NCBI RefSeq assembly: GCF_965229315.1
Contig: NZ_CBDDJA010000002.1
Span: 1,178,001 to 1,242,000 of the forward strand
Origin: Pelomonas sp965229315
Lineage (GTDB): Bacteria; Pseudomonadota; Gammaproteobacteria; Burkholderiales; Burkholderiaceae_C
Direction of reading: 5' to 3'
Length of the DNA stretch: 64,000 nucleotides
Of the stretch, positions 53,399-62,250 are shown one piece after another; position 1 is the stretch's first letter; each line of letters starts with the position of its first letter. The notes under the pieces were generated by a model. The model saw nothing but the letters and a program-made list of their open reading frames with translations. It was not told where the DNA came from and did no database searches. The translations under genes and the position numbers were made by a program.

Positions 53399-53423
53399 CA
53401 TTTTGTCTTTTAAAAACAATGTG
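53399..53423 (-). promoter_or_regulatory. AT-rich imperfect palindrome, candidate PrsR enhancer site
   Basis: An imperfect palindrome with arms around CATTTTGT and ACAATGTG, 9 of 12 matches, centred on TTTTAAAA. It begins 16 bp upstream of the sigma-54 -24 element and stands out in this GC-rich genome. I cannot match it to a published PrsR box from memory. Confidence 0.45.
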
Positions 53424-53526
53424 TTGGCGAGCTGCTCCATGATGCGCCGCCGCTGCTTTGTGGTGATCGAGGCGGTCGCTGTAAAGTCCACCGACAGTGA
53501 CAGGGGGGCGCGGAAATGAGGGTGAT

Positions 53527-55131
53527 GTGGAGCAGTCTTTGAATCTGCATCGCGCGGCGCGGCGCGACACGGGCAATGTCACAGGTTGTGATCGGGGCGA
53601 ACTGGAGTGCTGGCGACCGACGTCGGTGGGCGACGTGCAGGCCTGTGTGGAGCGCGCCCGGCGGGAGTCGCGGCCGCTCTATCCCGTCTCCACCGGCCTG
53701 AACTGGGGCTACGGCTCTGCCACGCCACCCCAGCCGGGGGCGGTGCTGCTGGACTTGAGCGGCATGAACCGCATCCGCAATGCGTCCGAGATTTCCACGA
53801 CCCAGCCTGTTGCCGTCATAGAGCCGGGGGTGACCCAGCGTCAGTTGCAGGAGTTCCTGCGCGAGTTCCACCCCGGCCTGAGTTTCAATGTGACCGGCTC
53901 GTCCATGGATACCAGCATCCTGGGCAATGCCCTGGACCGCGGTGTCGGCTACCTCGGCCCACGTCGCGAAGACGTTTTCGGCTTGGAGATCGTCACCGGC
54001 CTGGGCGATCTGCTGAAAACCGGCTTTCGCCGCCTGGGTGAGGATTCGCCACTCGCACACACCCACCCCTACGGCCTGGGGCCGATGATGGACGGGCTGT
54101 TTTTCCAGGGCAATTTCGGCATCGTGACCAGTGCCTGCCTGAAGCTCTTGCCGCGCCCCGCGCGATCCGTCGCCGTCTCTCTGGCCCTGCGCGACGCTTC
54201 GAAACTGGCGCAGTTCCTCGATGGGCAGGCGCTGCTCAAGCGCCTCGGGGTCATGAGTGGCGTGACCCACGTGGGCAACCAGGCCCGCACGCGGGCCAGC
54301 ATGATGTCGGGCATCAGCGACTATCTGAGTGCATCCTGCGGGTTGTCGGGCGCGGCCCTGGTGGCCGAGGCGGACCGGGCGCTCGCGACCGTGGCGCCGT
54401 ATGAGTGGACGAGCCTGGGCGGTGTGGCGGGCAGCCCGGCCCAGGTCAAGGCGGCCGTCGCGGAGGTGAAGCGGGTGCTGGGCGGCATTGCCCGGCTGAC
54501 CGTGGTGGACGACGCAAAGTTGGCGGGCGGATTCCGGCTGCTGCATCCTTTGCGCCGCATCTGGCCGTGGGCGCGGGCCAATGCTGCCGCGATCGCTGCC
54601 ATTCGGCCCCTGCACGGCCTGGCCGACGGTCGCCCCACGGATGCGGCCATTGCCAATCTGCTGTGGCGATTCGGCCAGTCGCAGACGGCCGCGCGAAACC
54701 TGGATGACTCCCGCTGCGGCCTGATATTCATCAACCCAGCGCTCCCGATGGATGGCGCAGCGGTGGTGGGCGTCGTCGATGGCATGAAATCCGTGGCGGC
54801 GGGATTCGGCCACGAGTTGTATGTGACGCTGAATATTGAAACCACGACATCGCTGGTTGCCGTGGCCAATCTCCTGTTCGACCGCAGCGACGCCGTGGCG
54901 GTGGGGAATGCCCGGGCCTGTGCGAAAGCGGTGTGGGAATATTTACGCTCGCGTGGTCTGGAGGTGTATCGAGCGCGGGCGGACATGATGGAAGACATCG
55001 TCGATTCGCGAGATCCTTTCTGGCGCACTGTCTGGGGGCTCAAGTCGGTCTTCGATCCTGACAATCTGATCGCGCCCGGTCGGTACAACCTCGCCGACGC
55101 GCCGCAGACGCCAGGCGCAGCGGGCGTGTGA
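53527..55131 (+). CDS. FAD-binding oxidoreductase (VAO/PCMH type) of the PEP-CTERM locus
   Basis: A 534-residue flavoprotein. The FAD-binding half has PVSTGLNWGYGSATPP, GAVLLDLSGMNRI, the AVIEPGVTQRQLQ strand and a FNVTGSSMDTSILGNALDRG segment as in p-cresol methylhydroxylase and vanillyl-alcohol oxidase relatives; the C-terminal FDPDNLIAPGRYN is the usual ending. Substrate unknown; no signal peptide. The start is uncertain: GTG 53527 with GAGGG four bases upstream is chosen, GTG 53497 is possible. It is divergent from the PEP-CTERM gene. Confidence 0.82.
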   Translation: MEQSLNLHRAARRDTGNVTGCDRGELECWRPTSVGDVQACVERARRESRPLYPVSTGLNWGYGSATPPQPGAVLLDLSGMNRIRNASEISTTQPVAVIEPGVTQRQLQEFLREFHPGLSFNVTGSSMDTSILGNALDRGVGYLGPRREDVFGLEIVTGLGDLLKTGFRRLGEDSPLAHTHPYGLGPMMDGLFFQGNFGIVTSACLKLLPRPARSVAVSLALRDASKLAQFLDGQALLKRLGVMSGVTHVGNQARTRASMMSGISDYLSASCGLSGAALVAEADRALATVAPYEWTSLGGVAGSPAQVKAAVAEVKRVLGGIARLTVVDDAKLAGGFRLLHPLRRIWPWARANAAAIAAIRPLHGLADGRPTDAAIANLLWRFGQSQTAARNLDDSRCGLIFINPALPMDGAAVVGVVDGMKSVAAGFGHELYVTLNIETTTSLVAVANLLFDRSDAVAVGNARACAKAVWEYLRSRGLEVYRARADMMEDIVDSRDPFWRTVWGLKSVFDPDNLIAPGRYNLADAPQTPGAAGV

Positions 55132-55280
55132 AAGTCCGCGTTGTACGCGCCGCGCCCCCGGTTTAGGTTGCCAGGCAAGGCGAGGCGCTATGGCATGATT
55201 CCAAGGCTTCAGCCTGGGACGCTGGCGACATGCTCGCCGTGATCCTGGCCCTCGATGAACAGACCCACAGAGGACTCGTC

Positions 55281-55970
55281 TTGAACACCATTCATGCTTC
55301 GAATGACAGCGGTGCGCAGTGGATGCCGGTTGGTAACGCGGCGAGTCGCCCCGGCCGGACTGGCCGGTTTTTTTCGGTGCAGTCTTTGGCTGGATTGGCG
55401 CTCGTGTTGTTGTCGGGTTGCGCCAGCACCAGCCATCCGGCAGCGCCCGTGACCGTTGCGAACGACGACTACAGCTACATCATTGGTGCTGGCGACAACC
55501 TCAACATCCAGGTCTGGCGCAACCCCGAGTTGTCCATGTCGGTGCCGGTCCGCCCTGACGGCAAGATCGCGGCGCCGCTGGTCGACGAGATGGTGGTCCA
55601 GGGCAAGACCTCCGTGCAGGTGGCGCGCGAGGTCGAGAAGCAGTTGGGCAAGTACGTGCGCGACCCGATCGTGACCGTCATCGTCACGGGTTTCATCGGC
55701 CCCTACAGCGAACAGATTCGTGTGGTCGGCGAGGCTGCAAAGCCGCAGTTCCTGCCGTACAAGCAAAAGATGACGGTGCTCGACGTGATGATCGCGGTCG
55801 GCGGTCTGACCGATTTCGCCGCCGGCAACAGCGCGACCATCCTGCGTACCGCTGAAGGCAACAAGCAGTATTCCGTGCGCTTGAAGGACCTCATCAAGCG
55901 CGGGGATGTGTCTGCCAATGTCGAGATGCGCCCGGGGGACATCCTCATCATTCCTCAGAGCCTGTTCTGA
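55281..55970 (+). CDS. XrtA-associated polysaccharide export lipoprotein (Wza-like)
   Basis: A 229-residue outer-membrane export protein. Lipobox LLSGC puts the lipidated Cys at 47; then come a polysaccharide export domain (YIIGAGDNLNIQVWRNPELS to PIVTVIVTGF) and a SLBB-like domain (IRVVGEAAKPQFLPYKQKMTVLDVM, RPGDILIIPQSLF). It should form the outer-membrane channel for the polymer. TTG 55281 is chosen because AGAGGA lies six bases upstream; ATG 55230 and ATG 55323 are alternatives, the latter giving a shorter signal. Confidence 0.88.
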   Translation: MNTIHASNDSGAQWMPVGNAASRPGRTGRFFSVQSLAGLALVLLSGCASTSHPAAPVTVANDDYSYIIGAGDNLNIQVWRNPELSMSVPVRPDGKIAAPLVDEMVVQGKTSVQVAREVEKQLGKYVRDPIVTVIVTGFIGPYSEQIRVVGEAAKPQFLPYKQKMTVLDVMIAVGGLTDFAAGNSATILRTAEGNKQYSVRLKDLIKRGDVSANVEMRPGDILIIPQSLF

Positions 55971-56035
55971 ATGGTGGTGGCGGTCGGCCGATCGCTCGTT
56001 CGTCCCTGCGATAGATTTAACCGAGACTGTTCCCG

Positions 56036-57625
56036 ATGGAATTGCTGATTGCTCAGCTGCTGATGATTGCCCGGCGGATGTGGAAATACCGCTGGGTCGG
56101 CCTGGGCGTGGCCTGGGTCGCGGGACTCATCGGTGCCGTGGTGGTGTTCGTCTTGCCCGACCGTTATGAAGCCAGCGCGCGGATCTATGTGGACACGCAG
56201 TCCATCCTGAAGCCGCTGATGTCGGGCCTGGCGATCCAGCCCAACGTCGAGCAGCAGGTGACGATGCTGAGTCGCACGTTGATCAGCCGCCCGAATGTCG
56301 AGAAGCTGGTCCGCATGGCGGACCTCGACCTGAAGAACCAGTCCAAGGCCCAGCAGGAGGCCACCATCGAGACGGTGACGAGCAACTTGTCCATCCAGAG
56401 CAGCGGGCGCGACAACCTCTACATCCTCGGCTACCGTGACAGCGACCCCGAGACCGCCAAGCGCGTGGTGCAGGCGCTGGTGTCCATCTTCGTCGAGTCC
56501 AGTCTCGGCCAGACTCGCCAGGGCACGTCGACGGCGACAACGTTCATCAATGAGCAGATCAAGGCCTACGAAACCAAGCTGGAAGAGGCGGAGACCCGCC
56601 TGAAGGAATTCCGGCTGAAGAATCTGTCCAGTGGCGCGGGCGACGGCAAGGATTCCGCCTCCCGCATCGCCGAGCTCTCGACCCAGCTCGAGCGCGCCAG
56701 GCTCGAATATCGCGAGGCGGTGAATGCCCGTGACGCGGCCAAGACGCAGCTGGAAGCGGAAAAAAACCGCGGCGGCGCGCAGACGACGGTGCAGAGCCTG
56801 ATTCAGGAATCCACGGCCAACGTCAGCACGCCCGAGATCGATGCGCGCCTGGCCGACCAGCGCCGCAACCTGGACGCATTGCTGCAGCGCTACACGGACC
56901 AACATCCGGACATCGTCGCGACGCGCAAGCTCATCAAAGACCTGGAAGAGCAGCGCAAGCGCGAAGTCGCTGAACTGCGCAAGCAGGCGATGAACATGCC
57001 GACAGTGGCAGCCGCTCAGGGCGGCGGGAGTCTTGCCGTGCAAGAGATGGTGCGCCTGCTGGCGACGGCAGAGGTGCAGGTCGCGGCGCTGAGGGCGCGT
57101 GTCGACGAGTATTCGTCCCGTTATGCGCTGGCCATGTCAAGCATGAAGACGGCGCCGCAGGTTGAGGCGGAGGCGGCGCAGCTCAATCGCGATTACGCCA
57201 TCCAGAAGCGCAACTATGAGGACCTCGTGCAGCGCCGCGAGCAGGCGTCGATTTCCGGAGAACTGGATGTCGCCTCCGGCGTTGCCGACTTCCGCGTCAT
57301 CGACCCGCCACGCGCCAATCCCAAGCCTGTGGCGCCCAACCGTTTGCTGCTGCTCGCCGGCGCGATGGCCGGCGCGCTGGGCATCGGCATCTTCACGACG
57401 TTTGCGTCGAGTCAACTGCGACCGGTGTTTCATGACGTGAACGACCTGCGCGCCCGCGTTGAACTGCCCATCCTGGGCGTTGTGACGCGGTTGGTCACGG
57501 ACGCTGACCGTGCGCGTCAGCGTGTGGATCTGGTCCGCTTTTCGGCAGGAGCCGGAGGTCTGTTGGTGATGTTCGCCATCGCGCTGACGGTGTTGGCCGT
57601 CCAACTGAGTCGGCAGGTGGTTTGA
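56036..57625 (+). CDS. XrtA-associated polysaccharide chain-length determinant protein
   Basis: A 529-residue Wzz/GumC-like inner-membrane protein. Membrane spans near 20-42, 440-460 and 500-525 flank a long periplasmic coiled coil (about 170-400, with many EL/AR heptads). It sets polymer length and forms the membrane half of a split bacterial tyrosine kinase with the next gene, which starts one base after its stop. The PxxP segment before the second span (RVIDPPRANPKPVAPNRLL) is a family hallmark. Confidence 0.93.
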   Translation: MELLIAQLLMIARRMWKYRWVGLGVAWVAGLIGAVVVFVLPDRYEASARIYVDTQSILKPLMSGLAIQPNVEQQVTMLSRTLISRPNVEKLVRMADLDLKNQSKAQQEATIETVTSNLSIQSSGRDNLYILGYRDSDPETAKRVVQALVSIFVESSLGQTRQGTSTATTFINEQIKAYETKLEEAETRLKEFRLKNLSSGAGDGKDSASRIAELSTQLERARLEYREAVNARDAAKTQLEAEKNRGGAQTTVQSLIQESTANVSTPEIDARLADQRRNLDALLQRYTDQHPDIVATRKLIKDLEEQRKREVAELRKQAMNMPTVAAAQGGGSLAVQEMVRLLATAEVQVAALRARVDEYSSRYALAMSSMKTAPQVEAEAAQLNRDYAIQKRNYEDLVQRREQASISGELDVASGVADFRVIDPPRANPKPVAPNRLLLLAGAMAGALGIGIFTTFASSQLRPVFHDVNDLRARVELPILGVVTRLVTDADRARQRVDLVRFSAGAGGLLVMFAIALTVLAVQLSRQVV

Positions 57626-57626
57626 G

Positions 57627-58619
57627 ATGACGAGCCTGATCGAACAAGCAGCCCAGCGACTGGAACAACTGCGTCAAGCCGGCGTTGTCCTGCCGGGCGA
57701 CGAGCAGACGCTGCCTGGCTCCGCACCAGCGCGCTTGCCTGCGGTCGAAACGCCCGCCCCCTCCTCGACGGCCGTCGCACCGGCCGCAGAGGCGCCGCGC
57801 GCCAATGTCGGCATTTCGGTGCTTGACGATGGGTTGAGCCCATCTTCCAAGCGAGTCGAACTGGATGTCGTCGCCCTTGCGGCCCAGGGTTTCCTGATGC
57901 CGCACACGCCGCGCTCCCAGACGGGTGACCAATATCGCGTCATCAAGCGGCCGCTGATCAAGAACGCGATGAGCAAAGGTGCCGCGACGATCAACCATGC
58001 CAACCTGCTGATGGTGACGAGTGCACTGGCCGGAGAGGGCAAGAGCTTCACGTCCATCAACCTGGCCCTGAGCATTGCGGCGGAACTGGACAACACCGTC
58101 ATGCTCGTGGATGCGGACGTGGCGCGCCCGTCGGTGCTGCGCATGCTGGGCTTGCCGCAGGGGCCGGGGCTGTTGGACGTGCTCGAAGAGCGCGTTGAGA
58201 TGGCCGAGGTGCTTTTGCGGACCAACGTCGAGAAGCTCACCATCCTTCCCAGCGGCACACCGCATCCGCGCGCGACCGAATTGCTCGCCAGCGACGCGAT
58301 GAGCCATCTGCTGGAAGACATGGCCAAACGCTACCCGGATCGCATCATCATCTTCGACTCGCCGCCGCTGCTGCTGACGACGGAGTCCCGCGTGCTGGCG
58401 ACGCACATGGGGCAGATCGTCATCGTCGTGCACGCCGAAAAGACACCTCAGAGCGCCATTCAGCAAGCGCTGGCGACCATCGAGAATTGCCCGGTGAAGA
58501 TGATGCTGCTCAATCAGGCCAGTCCCAACGCTGCCGGCGGATACGGCTATGGGCAGGGCTATGGGTACGGTTATGGTTACGGCTATGGCTATGGCAGCAA
58601 TGACTCGGCTCAGTCCTGA
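57627..58619 (+). CDS. XrtA-associated tyrosine autokinase
   Basis: A 330-residue BY-kinase, the cytoplasmic partner of the chain-length protein. Walker A is ALAGEGKSFTS (about 132-142), Walker A' is VMLVDADVARPS and Walker B is IIIFDSPPLLL. The tail carries eight tyrosines alternating with glycine between Y306 and Y322, the autophosphorylation cluster controlling polymerisation. The N-terminal 100 residues are Pro/Ala-rich. The next gene probably starts inside its last codons. Confidence 0.94.
   Translation: MTSLIEQAAQRLEQLRQAGVVLPGDEQTLPGSAPARLPAVETPAPSSTAVAPAAEAPRANVGISVLDDGLSPSSKRVELDVVALAAQGFLMPHTPRSQTGDQYRVIKRPLIKNAMSKGAATINHANLLMVTSALAGEGKSFTSINLALSIAAELDNTVMLVDADVARPSVLRMLGLPQGPGLLDVLEERVEMAEVLLRTNVEKLTILPSGTPHPRATELLASDAMSHLLEDMAKRYPDRIIIFDSPPLLLTTESRVLATHMGQIVIVVHAEKTPQSAIQQALATIENCPVKMMLLNQASPNAAGGYGYGQGYGYGYGYGYGYGSNDSAQS
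58539..58595 (+). repeat. Gly-Tyr codon tandem repeat in the kinase tail
   Basis: Repeated GGN-TAY codons encode the Tyr cluster. Synonymous third bases vary, but such repeats can slip and change the tyrosine number between strains. Confidence 0.85.
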
Positions 58620-60153
58620 GTCGCGCCATCTGCTCCTGGCCCTTGCCATCTTTGCGGTGGCGGCCCACGCCCAGCAGGACAGCGCTACTGGCGCCGGTCA
58701 GTCGGGCGGCTCGTCGATCCGGCCGCGGATCGGCGTCTCTCTGACCTGGACCGACAACCTCAAGCTCAGCGAAACCGAAAAGGATGCAGCGCTGATCACC
58801 ACGGTATCGCCGGGGCTCAGCATGGTGAGCAACAGCGGCTCCGTGCGTGGCTCCTTGGACTACTCGCTCAACGGCATCGCCTATCTGAAGTCCAGCCAGG
58901 GCTCGCAACTGCAGAACTCGCTGACGGCGAACGGCCAGGCCGAGATCATCCCGGGCACTTTCTATGTCGATGCGCAGGCCAACATCGGCCAGCAGAGCCA
59001 GTCCGCCTTCGGCCTGCAGGCCACGCCGACGCTGGGATCGCAGGGTGCCGTGGCCACGCTGGGCAACCCCAATCAGCACGAAAGCGGCACGCTCAATGCG
59101 TCCCCCTCGCTGCGCGGCCAATTGGGGGGATTCGCCAGCTTCGATCTGCGTGGCAACTTCTCGATCACCGAAGTCCGCGGCAGCAGCCTGGGTGACAGTC
59201 GAGGTACGGGCGCAACGCTGCGTGTCGCGCAACTCGCCCCCGGGGCGCTGGGCTGGTACGCAACGGCCAGCACCCAGCGGGTGCGGCCCGACGCAGCGCC
59301 ATCCAACAGCAGCAGTTCAATGATTGCGGGCCTCAACTACCGGCCGGACCCTGACTGGTCGTTCTCGGGCAATGCGGGTCGTGAACGCAATGATTACCTC
59401 AGCGGCGGAGGCAACTCTCAGCAGGGCTTCACGGGCGGTGTTTCCGCCCAGTGGACGCCCACGCCGCGCACCCGCGTGAACGCGGACTGGCAGCGCCACC
59501 AGTACGGCAACAGCCACGGCCTGACGCTGGAGCACCGCATGGCCCATGCGGTGGTGAGCTTGTCGGATATGCGCAATGTCATGCTGGGCAATACCGGCGC
59601 GACTGGCGGGGTGCGCACCGTCTACGACCTGTACTTCCTGATGTATGCATCCGTGGAGCCTGACCCGATCAAGCGGGACGCGCTGGTGCGCGCGCTGCTG
59701 CTGTCGCAGGGCCTGTCACCCGATGCGCCGTTGTCGCTCGGCTTCCTGTCCAGCGGACCGAGTGAATTGCGCAACCAGATGCTCAGCTTTGCATTGCAGG
59801 GCGTGCGCACCAATCTGACGGCCACGGTGGCCCGGGCGGTCACCACCCGCCTGGGCGACAACCTGAACCAGGGCGACCTGGCCACCAATGCCCGCATCGA
59901 GCAGCGGTCGTACACCTTGTCGGGCAGCTACCAGCTCACGCCCGTGTCCAGCCTGTCGCTGACGGGGTCACGGCAGCAGAGCATCGGTGATCCGGGCACC
60001 CCTGGCGCCCAAATCACCAGTCTGGCGCTGAACTGGACCGGCCGTCTCGGCGCCCGCATCAGCTTGCAGCTCGGCTCGCGCCACAGCCGCTTCGAAGGCG
60101 TCACGTCCTACGCCGAGAATGCGGTGTACGCCAACCTGACCCAACAGTTCTGA
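58600..60153 (+). CDS. XrtA-associated outer-membrane beta-barrel protein
   Basis: A 517-residue protein with signal peptide MTRLSPESRHLLLALAIF ending at AHA/Q and then alternating amphipathic strands throughout, closing with Tyr/Ala-rich ENAVYANLTQQF, an aromatic outer-membrane C-terminus. It corresponds to the TIGR03016-like barrel of PEP-CTERM loci; it may form the outer-membrane pore for polymer or proteins. ATG 58600 overlaps the kinase by 20 bases; ATG 58591 is nearly equivalent. Confidence 0.85.
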   Translation: MTRLSPESRHLLLALAIFAVAAHAQQDSATGAGQSGGSSIRPRIGVSLTWTDNLKLSETEKDAALITTVSPGLSMVSNSGSVRGSLDYSLNGIAYLKSSQGSQLQNSLTANGQAEIIPGTFYVDAQANIGQQSQSAFGLQATPTLGSQGAVATLGNPNQHESGTLNASPSLRGQLGGFASFDLRGNFSITEVRGSSLGDSRGTGATLRVAQLAPGALGWYATASTQRVRPDAAPSNSSSSMIAGLNYRPDPDWSFSGNAGRERNDYLSGGGNSQQGFTGGVSAQWTPTPRTRVNADWQRHQYGNSHGLTLEHRMAHAVVSLSDMRNVMLGNTGATGGVRTVYDLYFLMYASVEPDPIKRDALVRALLLSQGLSPDAPLSLGFLSSGPSELRNQMLSFALQGVRTNLTATVARAVTTRLGDNLNQGDLATNARIEQRSYTLSGSYQLTPVSSLSLTGSRQQSIGDPGTPGAQITSLALNWTGRLGARISLQLGSRHSRFEGVTSYAENAVYANLTQQF

Positions 60154-60154
60154 C

Positions 60155-60235
60155 ATGAAAAAACCCTCGCGTTCACGCCATTCGCACCTTCGGCAAGGTG
60201 CGCGGGTGTGCTTGCGGGCGGCCGGGCCTCACTGA
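60155..60235 (+). CDS. possible 26-residue leader peptide before the ATPase gene
   Basis: An ATG two bases after the barrel stop opens a frame MKKPSRSRHSHLRQGARV... ending TGA one base before the ATPase start codon, filling the gap almost exactly. A small hairpin (GCACCTT/AAGGTGC, 60184-60201) lies inside. It has no ribosome site and may be chance; translational coupling is the only argument for it. Confidence 0.2.
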   Translation: MKKPSRSRHSHLRQGARVCLRAAGPH

Positions 60236-60236
60236 C

Positions 60237-61343
60237 ATGTACGAAGCCTTCTACGGCCTGAGCAGCAAGCCCTTCCAGCTCAGCCCGGACCCCAACTTCT
60301 ACTACGGCAGCAAGCAGCATCGCCGGGCGAAGGCGTACCTGGACTACGGCGTGCTGCGCAACGACGGCTTCATCGTCATCACCGGCGAGATCGGTGCCGG
60401 CAAGACGACGCTGCTGCGCGGCCTGCTGGACAGCCTGAACCGCAGCAACGTCGTCATCGGCAACGTCGTGACCACCCAACTGGATGCGGAAGACACCTTG
60501 CGCATGGTGGGGGCCGCGTTCGGTGTGCGGGTGAAGGACGCGCCCAAGTCCGAGCTGCTGATGACGCTGGAGGCGTTCTTCGTCAACCAGGTCACCCAGG
60601 GCAAGCGCTGCCTGCTGATCGTCGACGAGGCGCAGAACCTGACGGCGCGCGCGGTCGAGGAACTGCGCATGCTGTCCAACTTCCAGTTCAGCAACCAGTC
60701 GCTGCTGCAGACCTTTCTCGTCGGCCAGCCCGAGTTCCGCGGCATCCTGCAGCGGCCCGAGATGGAGCAGTTCCGTCAGCGCGTCGCAGCCACTTGCCAC
60801 ATCGGCCCGATGGACGAGGACGAGACGCAACGCTACATGGAGCACCGCCTGAAGTGCGCGGGTTCCACCGGCAAGCCCACCTTCGACCACGACGCCTTCC
60901 CGGCCATCCACAAGGCCAGCAACGGCATCCCGCGACGCATCAACCGGCTGTGCGACCGCCTGCTGCTGCTGGGTTTCATGCAAGGCCGTACGCACCTGAC
61001 GCTGGCCGATGTGAAGGAAGTGCTGCGCGACATCGCTCAAGAGAGCGAAACGCCCAGGCACAGCGATGTCAGCCCGCTGGACAGCGTGCCGGCCAGGCTG
61101 CCTGACAGCCGGCCCGGCGCCCTCGACGGCGCAGCCAGCGTGCCGGGCTCGCTGGATATCGCGAAGCTGAAGATGAGCGTCGCCGACGTCGACGGGCTGT
61201 CGTCCGAGATCGCGGCGCTCAGTGCCGACCACCAGACGGACCGCCTGCAGCGCCTGGAGCGCAGCATGATGCGGCTGGAGCGCATCAACCTGCAGACGCT
61301 GGCGCTGCTGCAGAAGCTCGTCGACGCTGTCAAGCAGCATTGA
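60237..61343 (+). CDS. XrtA-associated ATPase (ExeA/GspA-like)
   Basis: A 368-residue AAA+ ATPase. MYEAFYGLSSKPFQLSPDP is the standard opening; Walker A is GEIGAGKT (50-57), Walker B is CLLIVDEAQNL, and the arginine-containing sensor region is SNGIPRRINRLCDRLLLLG. The C-terminal 90 residues are low-complexity and helical. Family members form rings associated with secretion; here it probably serves polymer or exosortase machinery assembly. Earlier in-frame start at 60198 overlaps the hairpin region and is less likely. Confidence 0.92.
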   Translation: MYEAFYGLSSKPFQLSPDPNFYYGSKQHRRAKAYLDYGVLRNDGFIVITGEIGAGKTTLLRGLLDSLNRSNVVIGNVVTTQLDAEDTLRMVGAAFGVRVKDAPKSELLMTLEAFFVNQVTQGKRCLLIVDEAQNLTARAVEELRMLSNFQFSNQSLLQTFLVGQPEFRGILQRPEMEQFRQRVAATCHIGPMDEDETQRYMEHRLKCAGSTGKPTFDHDAFPAIHKASNGIPRRINRLCDRLLLLGFMQGRTHLTLADVKEVLRDIAQESETPRHSDVSPLDSVPARLPDSRPGALDGAASVPGSLDIAKLKMSVADVDGLSSEIAALSADHQTDRLQRLERSMMRLERINLQTLALLQKLVDAVKQH

Positions 61344-61356
61344 TATCGAGGTTGCC

Positions 61357-62250
61357 ATGTTGATGCCCACCAAGACTCCCGCCCTGCGCAATGCCATGAG
61401 CATCGACGTGGAGGACTACTTCCAGGTCTCGGCCTTTGCGCCCTACATCCGCCGCGATGACTGGGAAGGCCTTGAGTGCCGCGTGGAGCGCAACATCGAG
61501 CGCATCCTGGCGCTGCTGGCCGAGAAGCAGGTCAGGGCGACGTTCTTCACGCTGGGCTGGATTGCCCAGCGCTACCCGCAGATCGTCAAGGCCATCGTCG
61601 CCGGCGGCCATGAGCTGGCCAGCCACGGCCATGGCCATGAGCGTGCCAGCGACTTGAGTCCCGCGGCCTTCCTGCAGGACATCAGCAGCGCCAAGAAGCT
61701 GCTGGAAGATCTCGGCGGCGTGCCCGTCGTCGGCTACCGCGCGCCGAGCTTTTCCATCGGCAAACGCAACCTGTGGGCCTTCGACGTGCTGCGCGACGCC
61801 GGCTACCGCTACTCCAGCAGCGTCTATCCCATCGCCCACGACCACTACGGCATGCCGGACTCGCCGCGCTTTGCCTACCCGGTGCGCGACGGCCTGCTGG
61901 AGATCCCGGTGACGACGTTGCGCATGGGCTCGCGCAACCTGCCCAGCAGCGGCGGCGGCTACTTCCGGCTGCTGCCGTACGCGCTGTCGCGCTGGATGAT
62001 CCGCCGCGTCAACGAGATCGACGGTGAACCCGCGGTCTTCTACTTCCACCCCTGGGAGATCGACGCCGGGCAGCCACGCGTTGCCGGCATCGATGCCAAG
62101 ACGCGCTTTCGCCACTACGTCAACATCCCGCGCACGCATGGCCGCATCGCGCGGCTGCTGGAAGACTTCCGCTGGGGACGCATGGACGAGATCTTCCTGG
62201 GCCGCGAGGCCAGCCCGCGTGCTTCGGCACCCTCGCTGAGCCGGGCCTGA
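61357..62250 (+). CDS. XrtA-associated polysaccharide deacetylase
   Basis: A 297-residue NodB-type carbohydrate esterase. The metal site is visible as SIDVEDYF (Asp17) and ELASHGHGHE; catalytic-groove motifs are VGYRAPSFSIG and the C-terminal FYFHPWEID. A DUF3473-type tail follows. It removes acetyl groups from GlcNAc-like residues of the polymer. ATG 61357 has GAGG 6-7 bases upstream; ATG 61396 is an alternative. No signal peptide, so it may act in the cytoplasm. The next ATG follows its stop directly. Confidence 0.93.
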   Translation: MLMPTKTPALRNAMSIDVEDYFQVSAFAPYIRRDDWEGLECRVERNIERILALLAEKQVRATFFTLGWIAQRYPQIVKAIVAGGHELASHGHGHERASDLSPAAFLQDISSAKKLLEDLGGVPVVGYRAPSFSIGKRNLWAFDVLRDAGYRYSSSVYPIAHDHYGMPDSPRFAYPVRDGLLEIPVTTLRMGSRNLPSSGGGYFRLLPYALSRWMIRRVNEIDGEPAVFYFHPWEIDAGQPRVAGIDAKTRFRHYVNIPRTHGRIARLLEDFRWGRMDEIFLGREASPRASAPSLSRA

